Source: DASYPQ01 sp036006425 (lineage in GTDB: Bacteria; Planctomycetota; UBA1135; GCA-002686595). Taken from it: a stretch of DNA of 64,000 bases. The translations under genes were made by a program, and so were the position numbers. How positions within the stretch are numbered: the first letter of the stretch is position 1; each line of letters starts with the position of its first letter. Location of the stretch: the NCBI GenBank assembly GCA_036006425.1, contig DASYPQ010000023.1:124001-188000 (forward strand). Reading direction: 5' to 3'. The notes beneath the pieces are model-generated. The model saw only the letters and a program-made list of their open reading frames with translations. It was not told the DNA's origin and searched no databases. Positions 35,731 to 44,087 of the stretch are shown here, one piece after another.

Positions 35731-37425
35731 TCAGTTCCGCTTGCGGCCGAAGGCGTTCGGGTAGCGGTAGTAGACCTCGAGTGTCAGGACGTTCATCGCC
35801 GTCGAGTAGAGGGGGCCCGCGCCGGACGCGCTGGCCCAGCGATCGCTCGCGATCCATCCGCCGGTCGTGCACCCGCGTTCGGTCTGGTCCTGCAGCGCGA
35901 GCACCGCGTCGACCATCGCCTTGTTCCAGGGGTTCCAGTACTTGCCGGTCTGCTTCCTCGGGCTGTCGGGGCCGTCGAACTGGTTCAGGGCGAGGCTCGC
36001 GTAGTACCAATAGTAGTAGTCGATCGAGTCCCGGCTCTTCGAGACGGTCGGGAGATCCTGCGCGATCCGTTTCGCGGCGAGGTCGAGGAACGGGTCGTCG
36101 GCGTCGTGCGCCGCGAACGTGCGGATGCACATCCCGAGCGCCGACATCGTCGTCGGGTGGTAGACGAACTGCCCGTCGAAGGGACCGCTGACGGTGCCGC
36201 CGGCCGATTTCGCATCGAGGTAGCCGACGAGCCCCTCGCCGCCTGTCGCGAACTTGCAGTAGTCGACGGCGCCGGCGAAAGCGGCCTTGTCGACCTCGAG
36301 GCCCGAGAGCTGCGCCGACTTGAGCGCCATGACGCACCAGGTCGTCACCGACGTGTCCGAGTCGTACAGAGCCTTCAGGTACTCGGGATCGGAGGTGCCT
36401 TTCGCGAAGTCCTCGACGTCGGTGCGCGAGGCGTAGCGCCAACCCCACGCGCCGTTCCCCGAGGGACTCGGACGCTGCGCCTTCTGGAGGAACGCGACCG
36501 CGCGCTGCGCCGGCTCGCGCCAGTAGCGCGCCCCGGAGAGCCCGAAGGCCTCGGACATCGCCATCGTCGCGAGCGCCTCGTTGTAGAGGAACGCGCGGTC
36601 GCGCGAGAACGAGCCGTCCTGGTTCTGGCGCTTCTTGAGCCACTCGAGCCCGCGCCGGACGACCTCGCCGATGCGGTGGCGCTTCTCGCAGGTCGTGTCG
36701 ACGAGGTCGAGCTCGCAGCGATGGTCGAACCCCGCGCCGAGGAAGCACAGGAGCGCGAGCGAGGTCAGCCCCTCGTCGTAGTGGTCATTCGCCGCGAGCT
36801 TCGGGTCGTAGCACGGCCGCTTCGGATCGCAGCGGTCCTTCATCGACGCCGGGCTCCACGACCCGTCCGGATTCTGGTGGCGGCACAGCCAGATCAGACC
36901 CACGCGCACCGCCTTTTGCGTCTGCACGGTGAGGCCGGGCGGCGTCCGACCGCCCTTGATGTGCTCCGGTCCCTTCGTGCCGTAGGGGCGCCACCTCGCC
37001 GTGACGCCGTCGCCGCGACCGCCGATCGTGCCCGTGCCGATCGCGCTCGAGCTCTTCGGGCCGCTGTCGGGGAGGAGATCGATCGAGTTGGGATCCCCGA
37101 TGTCCTTCGAGAGGTCCTCCTTCGCAGGCGACACGTCGATCGGGAACTCGATCACCAGGTCGTCGACGAGTTCTCCCTTCGCGTCGGGGGGGATCGGAGC
37201 GCGGACGATGGGCGGCTCGATCGCGACCGGGTCGATCGGCTCGGGCGCAGGATGATGCGAGATCGCGATGAACCCCTCGTCGTCGTGTGGGCGCTGCACG
37301 CGCTGTCGGACGAACATCAGCCCGAGGACGACCAGCAGGATCACGTGCGCGAGCACGGACATCACGAACCAGGGTGAGTTGCGCTTCGCGCTGCGCAGGG
37401 GGTCGATCGGATCGCGGGTATTCAT
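35731..37425 (-). CDS. TonB-like anchored alpha/alpha-barrel (prenyltransferase/squalene-cyclase-fold) protein B
   Basis: This is a 564-residue paralogue of protein A with the same order: cytoplasmic N-terminus, TM helix at about 19-39, Pro/acid linker, then the toroid with QNPDGSW and QNQDGSF repeats and the shared DTSVTTWCVMALKSAQLSGL and YYYWYYASLALNQ blocks. In the helix S23, H27 and L34 have the spacing of the TonB SHLS motif (S16, H20, L27). It has a DADD tetrad where A has NADD. The ATG at 37425 (MNTRDPIDPL) follows GGGAG. It is the first gene of the run. Confidence 0.85.
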   Translation of the reverse strand: MNTRDPIDPLRSAKRNSPWFVMSVLAHVILLVVLGLMFVRQRVQRPHDDEGFIAISHHPAPEPIDPVAIEPPIVRAPIPPDAKGELVDDLVIEFPIDVSPAKEDLSKDIGDPNSIDLLPDSGPKSSSAIGTGTIGGRGDGVTARWRPYGTKGPEHIKGGRTPPGLTVQTQKAVRVGLIWLCRHQNPDGSWSPASMKDRCDPKRPCYDPKLAANDHYDEGLTSLALLCFLGAGFDHRCELDLVDTTCEKRHRIGEVVRRGLEWLKKRQNQDGSFSRDRAFLYNEALATMAMSEAFGLSGARYWREPAQRAVAFLQKAQRPSPSGNGAWGWRYASRTDVEDFAKGTSDPEYLKALYDSDTSVTTWCVMALKSAQLSGLEVDKAAFAGAVDYCKFATGGEGLVGYLDAKSAGGTVSGPFDGQFVYHPTTMSALGMCIRTFAAHDADDPFLDLAAKRIAQDLPTVSKSRDSIDYYYWYYASLALNQFDGPDSPRKQTGKYWNPWNKAMVDAVLALQDQTERGCTTGGWIASDRWASASGAGPLYSTAMNVLTLEVYYRYPNAFGRKRN

Positions 37426-37597
37426 GAGAGCGCTCCCATCGGAGACGGCGCCGCGTTCCGCGTCGGCCCGGGAATCGGGCGCACGCAGGCGGCTGCATGT
37501 CTGCCGCGCCGAGCTATCCGCGGCGCGCGCGCTGTTACCGATTCTGCGTCGCGACGAAATCGCAGATTCTTCGTTCGTCATCGACTAGATTGCGCGC

Positions 37598-39364
37598 GTG
37601 CAAAGCCGCTCGGACTCGAAGCTCTGTGCCCCTCAGCGCGCCACAAAGCGCACGCTCGCTCTGTGTCTTCTCGCCGCCGTGGCCTCGGCGCAGGAGATCC
37701 GCTCGGCGAACGGGAAGTTCCTCGCGCGCATCCACACGCCGGGCGGAGTCGAGGTCGTCGACGCTTCGGGAGTGACGAGCGGCGTCCTGTGGTCGGCGCG
37801 CACCCTCGACCTCCCGCCCAAAGCGGAGTGGCGCCTCACCGACGACGGCCACGCGCTCGCCGCGATCGACGGGGCCCGTGCGCTCGTGCAGGTCGTCCGC
37901 GACGGGAAGCTCCTCGTCCTGGCCGATGCCGCGGCGCTCGCGATTCCGCAAGGGATCCTCCGTGACTGGCTGCCGACGGACGTGCCGTCGATCCGCGTCC
38001 GCGCGGTCGAGCGCGAAGGACGGTCGGCGTACCGGCTCGATCTCCTCGCCCGCGACGGAGGCGTGCGCTCGATCGACCTCGAGACCGGCGCGATCCGCCT
38101 CCCGCGCGAATCTCCGCGTCCGGGTCCGCTCGCCGTCGATCCCGGCGATCCCGTCGTGCACGCCGACGTCGACCGTTTCGAGCCGCTCGCGATCGGCGAA
38201 TGGTTCGCGCCGGAGGCGATCTTCGAGGGCGAGCCGCTGCCGGTCCACGTCCGCGGCTCGCTGCCGACGCCCGCGTGGAAGTTCGGCGGGTTCCAGGTCC
38301 TCCCCCGGAAGGGCGCGAGCGATCCCATCGTCCTCCTCCCCGGCGCGCTCGTTCCGCCGCCGGATCTCCCTTCGCTCATGGTCCTCAAGGCATTCGAAGC
38401 GACGGCCTCCGTCTCGGGTCTCGCGCGCGGACTGCACCGGATCGACGTCCGCGGGCGACCGGACGCGGCGCCGGCCGCCGACACGAGCCGCGCGGTGCGC
38501 GTGCTGCCGCAAGGGACGCTCGTGTTCTTCGAAGCGGGCGAGCTCGCCGTCGCGTGGCTCGACGACGGGCGCGTCGTCGCGTCCGGAAGGACGCGGCTCG
38601 CGAGCGACGAGGAGCAGGCCGCTCTCGCGCGGGCCGTTGCCGCGCTCCCGATCCTGTCCGCGAAACCCGGTACCGCGGCGCGCGCGACGCGCGAGTTCGC
38701 GTGGATCGTCGACGGCCATCCGGTGCGCGTCGTGCGCGCGGCGGACGAGCTCGAGCCCGAGCTCGCGCGACTCGAGGAGGTGCTGCGAAAGCTCGCTCCG
38801 GCCGCCGACGCGCGCGATGCCTACCGCGTCGATCCCGACCACAGCTTCATCGAGGTGAAGACCGGTTCGGGAGGGCTCCTCTCCGCGTTCGGCCACGACC
38901 ACCGCCTGATGGTCGGGAAGCTCGGCGGACAGCTCGCCGTCGACGCGCGCGACTTCGCGAAGTCGTCGGTGTCGATCACGGTCCAGTCCGCTTCACTCGC
39001 CGTCGTCGACGACGACAGCGCGAAGGACCGCGCCGAGATCGAGAAGGAGATGAACGACCACGTCCTCGAGGCCGCGCGCTTCCCGGCGATCGAGTTCACG
39101 AGCCGCTCCGTCGAGATCCGCTCGCGCACGAAGGACGTGCTCGAGGCCGTCGTCGAGGGCGATCTCGCGCTCCACGGCGTCGTCCGCCGGATCCGTGTGC
39201 CGTGCAGGATCGAGCTGCGCGACCAGGCGCTGCGCACGACCGGCGAGCTCAAGCTGAAGCAGACCGACTTCGGCATCTCTCCGACGTCGGCCGTCGCGGG
39301 GACCGTCAAGGTCGACGACGTCGTGCGGATCTCGTTCGACGTGTTCGCGACATCGGCGCGGTAG
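37598..39364 (+). CDS. Exported protein with a C-terminal YceI-like domain
   Basis: This 588-residue protein starts at GTG, with a signal peptide at about 1-31 (TLALCLLAAVASAQ). Residues 35-400 are beta-rich and unknown. From about 408 on it matches the YceI lipocalin-like domain: DPDHSFIEVKTG opening, AFGHDHRL, an EIEKEMNDHVLEAARFPAIEFTS core and a final LKQTDFGISP-TVKVDDVVRISFD. YceI domains bind isoprenoid-type lipids in the periplasm. The stop codon is the first part of a long perfect inverted repeat. Confidence 0.78.
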   Translation: MQSRSDSKLCAPQRATKRTLALCLLAAVASAQEIRSANGKFLARIHTPGGVEVVDASGVTSGVLWSARTLDLPPKAEWRLTDDGHALAAIDGARALVQVVRDGKLLVLADAAALAIPQGILRDWLPTDVPSIRVRAVEREGRSAYRLDLLARDGGVRSIDLETGAIRLPRESPRPGPLAVDPGDPVVHADVDRFEPLAIGEWFAPEAIFEGEPLPVHVRGSLPTPAWKFGGFQVLPRKGASDPIVLLPGALVPPPDLPSLMVLKAFEATASVSGLARGLHRIDVRGRPDAAPAADTSRAVRVLPQGTLVFFEAGELAVAWLDDGRVVASGRTRLASDEEQAALARAVAALPILSAKPGTAARATREFAWIVDGHPVRVVRAADELEPELARLEEVLRKLAPAADARDAYRVDPDHSFIEVKTGSGGLLSAFGHDHRLMVGKLGGQLAVDARDFAKSSVSITVQSASLAVVDDDSAKDRAEIEKEMNDHVLEAARFPAIEFTSRSVEIRSRTKDVLEAVVEGDLALHGVVRRIRVPCRIELRDQALRTTGELKLKQTDFGISPTSAVAGTVKVDDVVRISFDVFATSAR

Positions 39365-39460
39365 TACGGAACCAGGTACGTTTTCTCGCACTTCGAGCCG
39401 AGGCGAGGCGTACCCGACGACTCGGCTCGAAGTGCGAGAAAACGTACCTGGTTCCGTACT
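39363..39460. repeat. Perfect inverted repeat with 40-bp arms
   Basis: The left arm (39363-39402) and right arm (39421-39460) are exact reverse complements with an 18-base spacer (39403-39420). The element fills the whole gap between two converging genes: it includes two bases of the plus-strand stop and ends two bases before the minus-strand stop. Each arm starts AGTACGGAACCAGGTACGTT. It may be a bidirectional terminator, or a non-autonomous mobile repeat of REPIN/MITE type. Confidence 0.95.
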
Positions 39461-39461
39461 T

Positions 39462-41672
39462 TCAGAGCGGGGCGCGGCGCGCGACGACCCACTGGTCGCC
39501 CTGCCCACGCGGGACGCACCGATCGGGCCGCGCGCGCGCGACGCCGGCGTCCGACGGCGGCAGACCGTACGCGACGTCGAGGAGGAGGATCTCGGCTCGG
39601 CCGTCGAGCGGCGCGCGCAGCGTCAGCGCGACTCCGTCCGGAGGGACGCCGAAGAAGACGCGGGTCGCCTGGTGGTCGTAGAGGCGCTCACCGCCGATGG
39701 TCAGCGAGACGACGCCGCCGTCCGCGTGTCTGCTGACGAGCCCGCGCAGGTGGAGAAGGAGGCAGGGAGCTCCGCGCGGCGAGCTGATCCGCACGTCGAC
39801 GAGGCGCGCGTCGCCGTCCAGCCGCGTCCCGAGCACGTCGATGCGCGCCGCGTCCGCCGGTGCTGCCGCGGCGGGCGCCGCCGCGAATCCGGCCGGGAGC
39901 GACGCGAGCTCGGGGAACGCGCGCTCGGGCGTCGCCGAGAACGCGGCCTGCGCGCGCAGCTCGGCGGGGAGCGGCGATCCGAGCGTCACGGCGAAAAGGC
40001 GCGACGCGCCTTCGTCCGGCCCCTCGAGGTGCGTCAGCGTGACCCAGGCCGGGCGCTCGGCCGTGCTCGCGGGGGTTGCGAGCGCCCAGGCGGCCGCGAG
40101 CACGAGGAGGGATGCGAGGAGCGCGAGTGCGCGGCGCGTCGCCGTGCCGAAGCTCGCCGCCGCGAGCACGCATCCGAGCAGCAGTCCGAGCGCGACGGGC
40201 ACGCGCAGCTCCATCGCCTGCTCGAGTCCCATCGCGAGCGGAGTCCACAGGAGCGCGAGCGCGCAGGCGGGCAGCGCGATCGCGACGAATTCGCGGCGCG
40301 CAAGGCGCGCGAGGAGCGCGAGCGCGCACGGGACGAGGAAGAGATAGCTCGCGCCGGGGACGAAGGCCGCGCTCGCGACGCCGACGGCGGCGAGGAGGAT
40401 CCAGATCCCGCTCCAGGACGCGGCGAAGCCCGCGCGCGCGAGCCACGGGATCCGCGCGACGGCGAGCGCGGCGAGGCACGCGCCGGCGGCGAGCGCGATC
40501 TCGAAGGGCCACGGCGAACCCGCCCACGGCTCCGGCTCGCGGCGCAGGAGCTCGATCCCGTGCACGACCGCGGGCGCCGCGAGCGCGGCGGCGGCGATCG
40601 TCGCGAGCGCGCGCAGGACGCCGATCGCGAGCGCCGACGCGCGCAGGACCCGCGACCGGATCTCCGCGACGGCGAGAAGGATCAGCGCGAGCAGGATCGC
40701 GATCGAGGCCGGCAGCGACCACGACTCCGGCCAGCGGAGCAGGAAGAGGCCGAGCACGTCCGTGTAGACGAGGTCGCCGTCGGACTTCGGCCGGAAGTCC
40801 GCCATCGCGAGCGCGCGCGTCACGGCGAGCACCTGGTCGCCCTCGTGCTGCACGCTCGCGGGGAAAAGATGCGCGAGGTCGTCCTTCTCCGTGTGGTACC
40901 GCCGCAGGCCGCCGATGAACGCGAAGTTGAGTCCCGCGAGGCCGTGCCGCTTGAACACCGTCAGGTCGGTGTCGTTCGGCATCCGCTTGTAGACCTCGTA
41001 CGCGGCCGACGTCGCGCGCGGAGAGGGGACCGCGGCCCCGTACAGGCGCACGAGGTCCGCGTTGCCCGCGCTCGTCTCGAACATCATCGTCGGCCCGTCC
41101 GTGCCGCGCGCGTCGGCGTTCACGACGACCTCGATCTCCTTCTCGAGGTCGTGGCGCGCGGCGAACGCCTCCGCGCCGACGAGCCCGCACTCCTCGGCGT
41201 CGTCGAAGAGGAAGATCAAGCTCCGGCGCAGCGGCGGACCCGCCTTGCACGCGCGCGCGACCTCGAGGAGCGTCGCGACGCCCGATCCGTCGTCGCCGGC
41301 GCCAGCACCGGCCGGGACGGAGTCGTAGTGCGCGCAGAGGAGCACGGCCTTGCCCATCTCGGTGCCCGGGATCCGCGCGACGACGTTGCGCACGACTGCG
41401 ATCGACGCCGGCGAGCCCGCGACGGATTCCTCGACCTCGGCCGCGAGACCAAGGACGCGCAGCTCCTCGACGATCCGCTCGCGCACGCGCTCGTGCGCCG
41501 GCGACCCGACGGGGTGGGGAGCGCCGTCGCCGAGCACGCGGCGCAGCGTCGCGAGCGCGCGGTCCGCCGAGAAGTCGTGCGGCGGGGCGTCGCTCCCGCG
41601 CGGCGCCGTCGGCTGCGCGCAGAGGAACGCGAGCGCTGCGCACGCGGCGACGAGAGCGAGCGCCCGCCGCAT
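39462..41672 (-). CDS. M28 peptidase with a multi-helix membrane domain (ERMP1/Fxna-like layout)
   Basis: This 736-residue protein has a signal helix at 1-20 and then an M28 zinc aminopeptidase-type domain at about 40-300. Metal and catalytic sites are visible: LLCAHYDSVPAGAGAGDDGSG (His and bridging Asp), DDAEECGLVG (Glu pair), NADARG (Asp) and RRYHTEKDD (His). About eight TM helices follow between residues 320 and 560, and then a beta-rich C-terminal domain of about 170 residues. This order (peptidase, TM bundle, C-terminal domain) is that of the ERMP1/Fxna group. The substrate is unknown. Confidence 0.85.
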   Translation of the reverse strand: MRRALALVAACAALAFLCAQPTAPRGSDAPPHDFSADRALATLRRVLGDGAPHPVGSPAHERVRERIVEELRVLGLAAEVEESVAGSPASIAVVRNVVARIPGTEMGKAVLLCAHYDSVPAGAGAGDDGSGVATLLEVARACKAGPPLRRSLIFLFDDAEECGLVGAEAFAARHDLEKEIEVVVNADARGTDGPTMMFETSAGNADLVRLYGAAVPSPRATSAAYEVYKRMPNDTDLTVFKRHGLAGLNFAFIGGLRRYHTEKDDLAHLFPASVQHEGDQVLAVTRALAMADFRPKSDGDLVYTDVLGLFLLRWPESWSLPASIAILLALILLAVAEIRSRVLRASALAIGVLRALATIAAAALAAPAVVHGIELLRREPEPWAGSPWPFEIALAAGACLAALAVARIPWLARAGFAASWSGIWILLAAVGVASAAFVPGASYLFLVPCALALLARLARREFVAIALPACALALLWTPLAMGLEQAMELRVPVALGLLLGCVLAAASFGTATRRALALLASLLVLAAAWALATPASTAERPAWVTLTHLEGPDEGASRLFAVTLGSPLPAELRAQAAFSATPERAFPELASLPAGFAAAPAAAAPADAARIDVLGTRLDGDARLVDVRISSPRGAPCLLLHLRGLVSRHADGGVVSLTIGGERLYDHQATRVFFGVPPDGVALTLRAPLDGRAEILLLDVAYGLPPSDAGVARARPDRCVPRGQGDQWVVARRAPL

Positions 41673-41678
41673 GCCGCG

Positions 41679-42755
41679 TCAGCTCAGGCGACCGAGCAGC
41701 GTGCGCAGCTCGAGGTTCGCCTCGAACAGTTTCGCGAGCATGTCGCGCTTCGGTCCGCCCTGCGGATCGCGCAGGCCCTGCACGGTCCGGTACGCGGACG
41801 CGACGCCGGGATCGATCACCGCGCCGACCTGCGCGCTCTCGAGCTGCGTGTGCGCGTCCTCGAGCGCGCGCGAGAGCTTCTGGATGCGCCGCTCGAGGAG
41901 CTCGATCTCGTTCGTGTGCACCTTCTGCGACTCGGCCAGCGCCTTCGCGAGCGCCTCCTCGGTCCACTCGCGCGCGAGCGCGAGCACGCGCTCCTCGAGC
42001 ACGTGGAGGCCGGGAGCCGCGTGGTTCTGGACGGGGACCGCGCCCGCAGCGGCGGGGACCGGCGGAGCGGACGCGGGAGTCCCGATTGGCGTGCCCGCGG
42101 CAATCGGCGCGGGCGGCGCGACTCGCAGCGGCTCCTGCGACACCGGGGGCGGCAGCACGGGCTTCGCGCGGTCGGGGCTCAGCCTCTCGAGCCGGCGCTG
42201 GTGGTACGTGTAGAGCTCGCTGTGCACGCAGCGAGCGCCGCCGGAGTTCTGCGCCACCTCGACGCCCTCCTGGGCGACCGCGAGGAGCGTCTGGAACCAG
42301 TACGGGGCGTCAAATTGAGCCTGGGCGATGCCGATCGAGAGCCGCAGGCCGAGCGGCGTCGCGCTCCCGGGCGCCGTGATCCGGCGCGCGTTCTCGGCCA
42401 GCGTTCGCGCGAGGAGCTCGGCCGCCGCCGCGTCCGTGCGCGTGAGCACCGCGACGATCTGGTCCTGCTCGCGCAGCGCGAGCAGGTCTCCTTGCACGGG
42501 CAACGTGCGCAGGATCGACGCCACCCAGGCGAGCACGACTTCCGCGCGACCGCCCGCGGCGCGCTTCGCGATGCCCTCGAATCCGTCGACCGCGATACGC
42601 ATCACCGCGAGGGGCGCGCGCTCGCGCAGCGCTTCCTCGTGCGCGAGCTCCATGCGCCCGCGCACTTCGCTCGGCCCGCGACTCTCGGCGGGCACCGGAG
42701 TGCCTCCGGGAAGCCCGGGGTGCCCGAGCAGCTCGGAGTGAAGGACCTCGCGCAT
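41679..42755 (-). CDS. Degenerate GGDEF-like protein with a coiled-coil tail
   Basis: This 358-residue protein, from the ATG at 42755, has a region at about 30-165 that has the alternation of a GGDEF nucleotide-cyclase domain (LAVMRIAVDGFEGI, then QDQIVAVLTRTD, and LGLRLSIGIAQ). The signature loop that should read GGDEF is REQDQ, so cyclase activity is not expected. A Pro/Ala linker (about 200-260) and a helical tail with heptad-like pattern follow. It may be a binding or scaffold protein. A 49-residue N-terminal extension without a ribosome site is rejected. It is six bases upstream of the M28 gene, same strand, and probably co-transcribed. Confidence 0.6.
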   Translation of the reverse strand: MREVLHSELLGHPGLPGGTPVPAESRGPSEVRGRMELAHEEALRERAPLAVMRIAVDGFEGIAKRAAGGRAEVVLAWVASILRTLPVQGDLLALREQDQIVAVLTRTDAAAAELLARTLAENARRITAPGSATPLGLRLSIGIAQAQFDAPYWFQTLLAVAQEGVEVAQNSGGARCVHSELYTYHQRRLERLSPDRAKPVLPPPVSQEPLRVAPPAPIAAGTPIGTPASAPPVPAAAGAVPVQNHAAPGLHVLEERVLALAREWTEEALAKALAESQKVHTNEIELLERRIQKLSRALEDAHTQLESAQVGAVIDPGVASAYRTVQGLRDPQGGPKRDMLAKLFEANLELRTLLGRLS

Positions 42756-42874
42756 GATGAAGAAGGGGAGGCCCGCGGAAGGGCGGCGGTCGACCGGGGA
42801 GCTGGGGGGAGGAGGATCGACCGATCGTGCCGCCGCCTTCCGGCGGGGAGGATCCAAGGGTTCTCGGGTGGGCG

Positions 42875-42896
42875 TACGCTTCTTCCGAGAAGCGTA
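42875..42896. promoter_or_regulatory. Small hairpin in the divergent gap before the EF-P gene
   Basis: A perfect 9-bp stem (42875-42883 with 42888-42896) and a four-base loop TCCG lie in the 283-base gap between two divergent genes. Its role, operator or leader structure, is not known. Confidence 0.4.
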
Positions 42897-43038
42897 TCCC
42901 ATCGCGGGCGTCGGTGTCGCGCGTTCGAGACGCCGAACCGGGGTTCCCTCGCGGGCGGAAGGTCGTTATCCTTTTCCGCCCAATCGTCGGCGACCGTCGG
43001 CGACGCGCCCCGCACGCCCAGAACAGCCGGAAAACGCA

Positions 43039-43587
43039 ATGCAGTCCTCCGCGATGGATCTCCGCAAAGGCTTCCTGGTCACGCACCAGGGCCGCACCTG
43101 CACGGTGGTCCACTGGAACATCCTGCGGAACGACCGCCGGACGTTCATCCAGATGCGGCTGAAGGACCTCGAGACCGGCCGGATGACCGATCTCAAGGAG
43201 CACGGGGAAACCAAGTACGAAGTGCTCGACTCCGAGCTGATCGAGCTCACGCATTCCTACCGCGACGGCGACGACGAGGTCTTCTACACGCCCGACGGCG
43301 TCGAGTACCGCTGCGCCCACGCGGCCGTCGAGGAGCAGCTCAAGTGGGAGGTCGACGCGTACAAGGGCCTGCTCGTCGAAGGACACCTCGTCACCGTGTC
43401 GATGCCGTCGACCGTCGTCGCACGCGTGAAAGAGACGTCACCTCCGATGAAGGGCGGCGGCTCCGGACTCAAGGACGCCGTGCTCGAGAACGGAGTCAAG
43501 GTGCGGATCGGACTGATCGTCTCCAGCGGCGACAAGATCCGCCTCGACTCCGAGACGCTCGAGTACAAGGAACGCGTCCAGGACTGA
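43039..43587 (+). CDS. efp: Elongation factor P-like protein with a divergent tip loop
   Basis: EF-P enters the ribosomal E site and helps form peptide bonds at polyproline stretches. This protein has 182 residues in the usual three-domain plan: KOW-like N-domain (LRKGFLVTHQGRTCTVV), middle OB domain, and C-terminal OB domain (VKETSPPMKGGGSGLKDAVLENG ... DSETLEYKERVQD). The loop that normally carries the modified Lys or Arg (PGKGQAF) is ILRNDRRTF (28-36), with Asp32 at the Lys34 position of E. coli. It may be an EF-P paralogue of the EfpL/YeiP kind. ATG at 43039; a longer frame upstream lacks homology. Confidence 0.85.
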   Translation: MQSSAMDLRKGFLVTHQGRTCTVVHWNILRNDRRTFIQMRLKDLETGRMTDLKEHGETKYEVLDSELIELTHSYRDGDDEVFYTPDGVEYRCAHAAVEEQLKWEVDAYKGLLVEGHLVTVSMPSTVVARVKETSPPMKGGGSGLKDAVLENGVKVRIGLIVSSGDKIRLDSETLEYKERVQD

Positions 43588-43674
43588 CCGCGCGCGCCGC
43601 CGTTGTCAAGCGCTTGCCCGGCGTGCGCTGCGCGCTTAGGCTTCGGGTGGATTCTGCAGCGAGAGCGACCCACC

Positions 43675-44085
43675 GTGGCAAGACCCTCCGGCTCCGACAC
43701 CGTCACCCAAGGCATCCGCGTCCAGGCGCAGGCGCAGTTCCTGCCTTCCGAGTCCGACTCCGAGCGCCGCCACTACGTCTGGGCGTACCGCGTCGTGATC
43801 ACGAACGACGGAACGACGCGCGTGCGGCTCAAGTCGCGGCACTGGATCATCCTCGACGCGGACAACCGCCGCGAGGACGTGCGCGGCGGCGGAGTCGTCG
43901 GGAAGACGCCGAGCCTCGCGCCCGGCGAGCGCTTCGAGTACACGAGCGGGTGTCCGCTGCGCACGCGCTGGGGGACGATGGAGGGGAGCTACACGTTCGA
44001 GCGCGAGGACGGCGGCACGTTCGAGGCGGCGATCGGCCGGTTCTTCCTCGTTCCGCAGCCTGCACCCGTGCAGGTCGCGAGATAG
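43675..44085 (+). CDS. apaG: ApaG family protein
   Basis: This is a 136-residue beta-sandwich protein of the ApaG/DUF525 family; its function in bacteria is unsettled (linked to Co2+ resistance and low Ap4A levels). Conserved blocks are VWAYRVVITNDGTTRVRLKSRHW and VVGKTPSLAPGERFEYTSGCPL, with TMEGSYTF. The GTG at 43675 gives the usual length (about 125-135); the longer frame adds 24 residues that no ApaG has. The DMT transporter starts two bases after the stop. Confidence 0.9.
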   Translation: MARPSGSDTVTQGIRVQAQAQFLPSESDSERRHYVWAYRVVITNDGTTRVRLKSRHWIILDADNRREDVRGGGVVGKTPSLAPGERFEYTSGCPLRTRWGTMEGSYTFEREDGGTFEAAIGRFFLVPQPAPVQVAR

Positions 44086-44087
44086 CC

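Noticed and set aside
33808..37425. Calling the two toroid proteins squalene-hopene cyclases or terpene synthases.
   Set aside because: They have a TonB-like anchor, an exported toroid and no intact DxDD in protein A. No isoprenoid biosynthesis genes are nearby.
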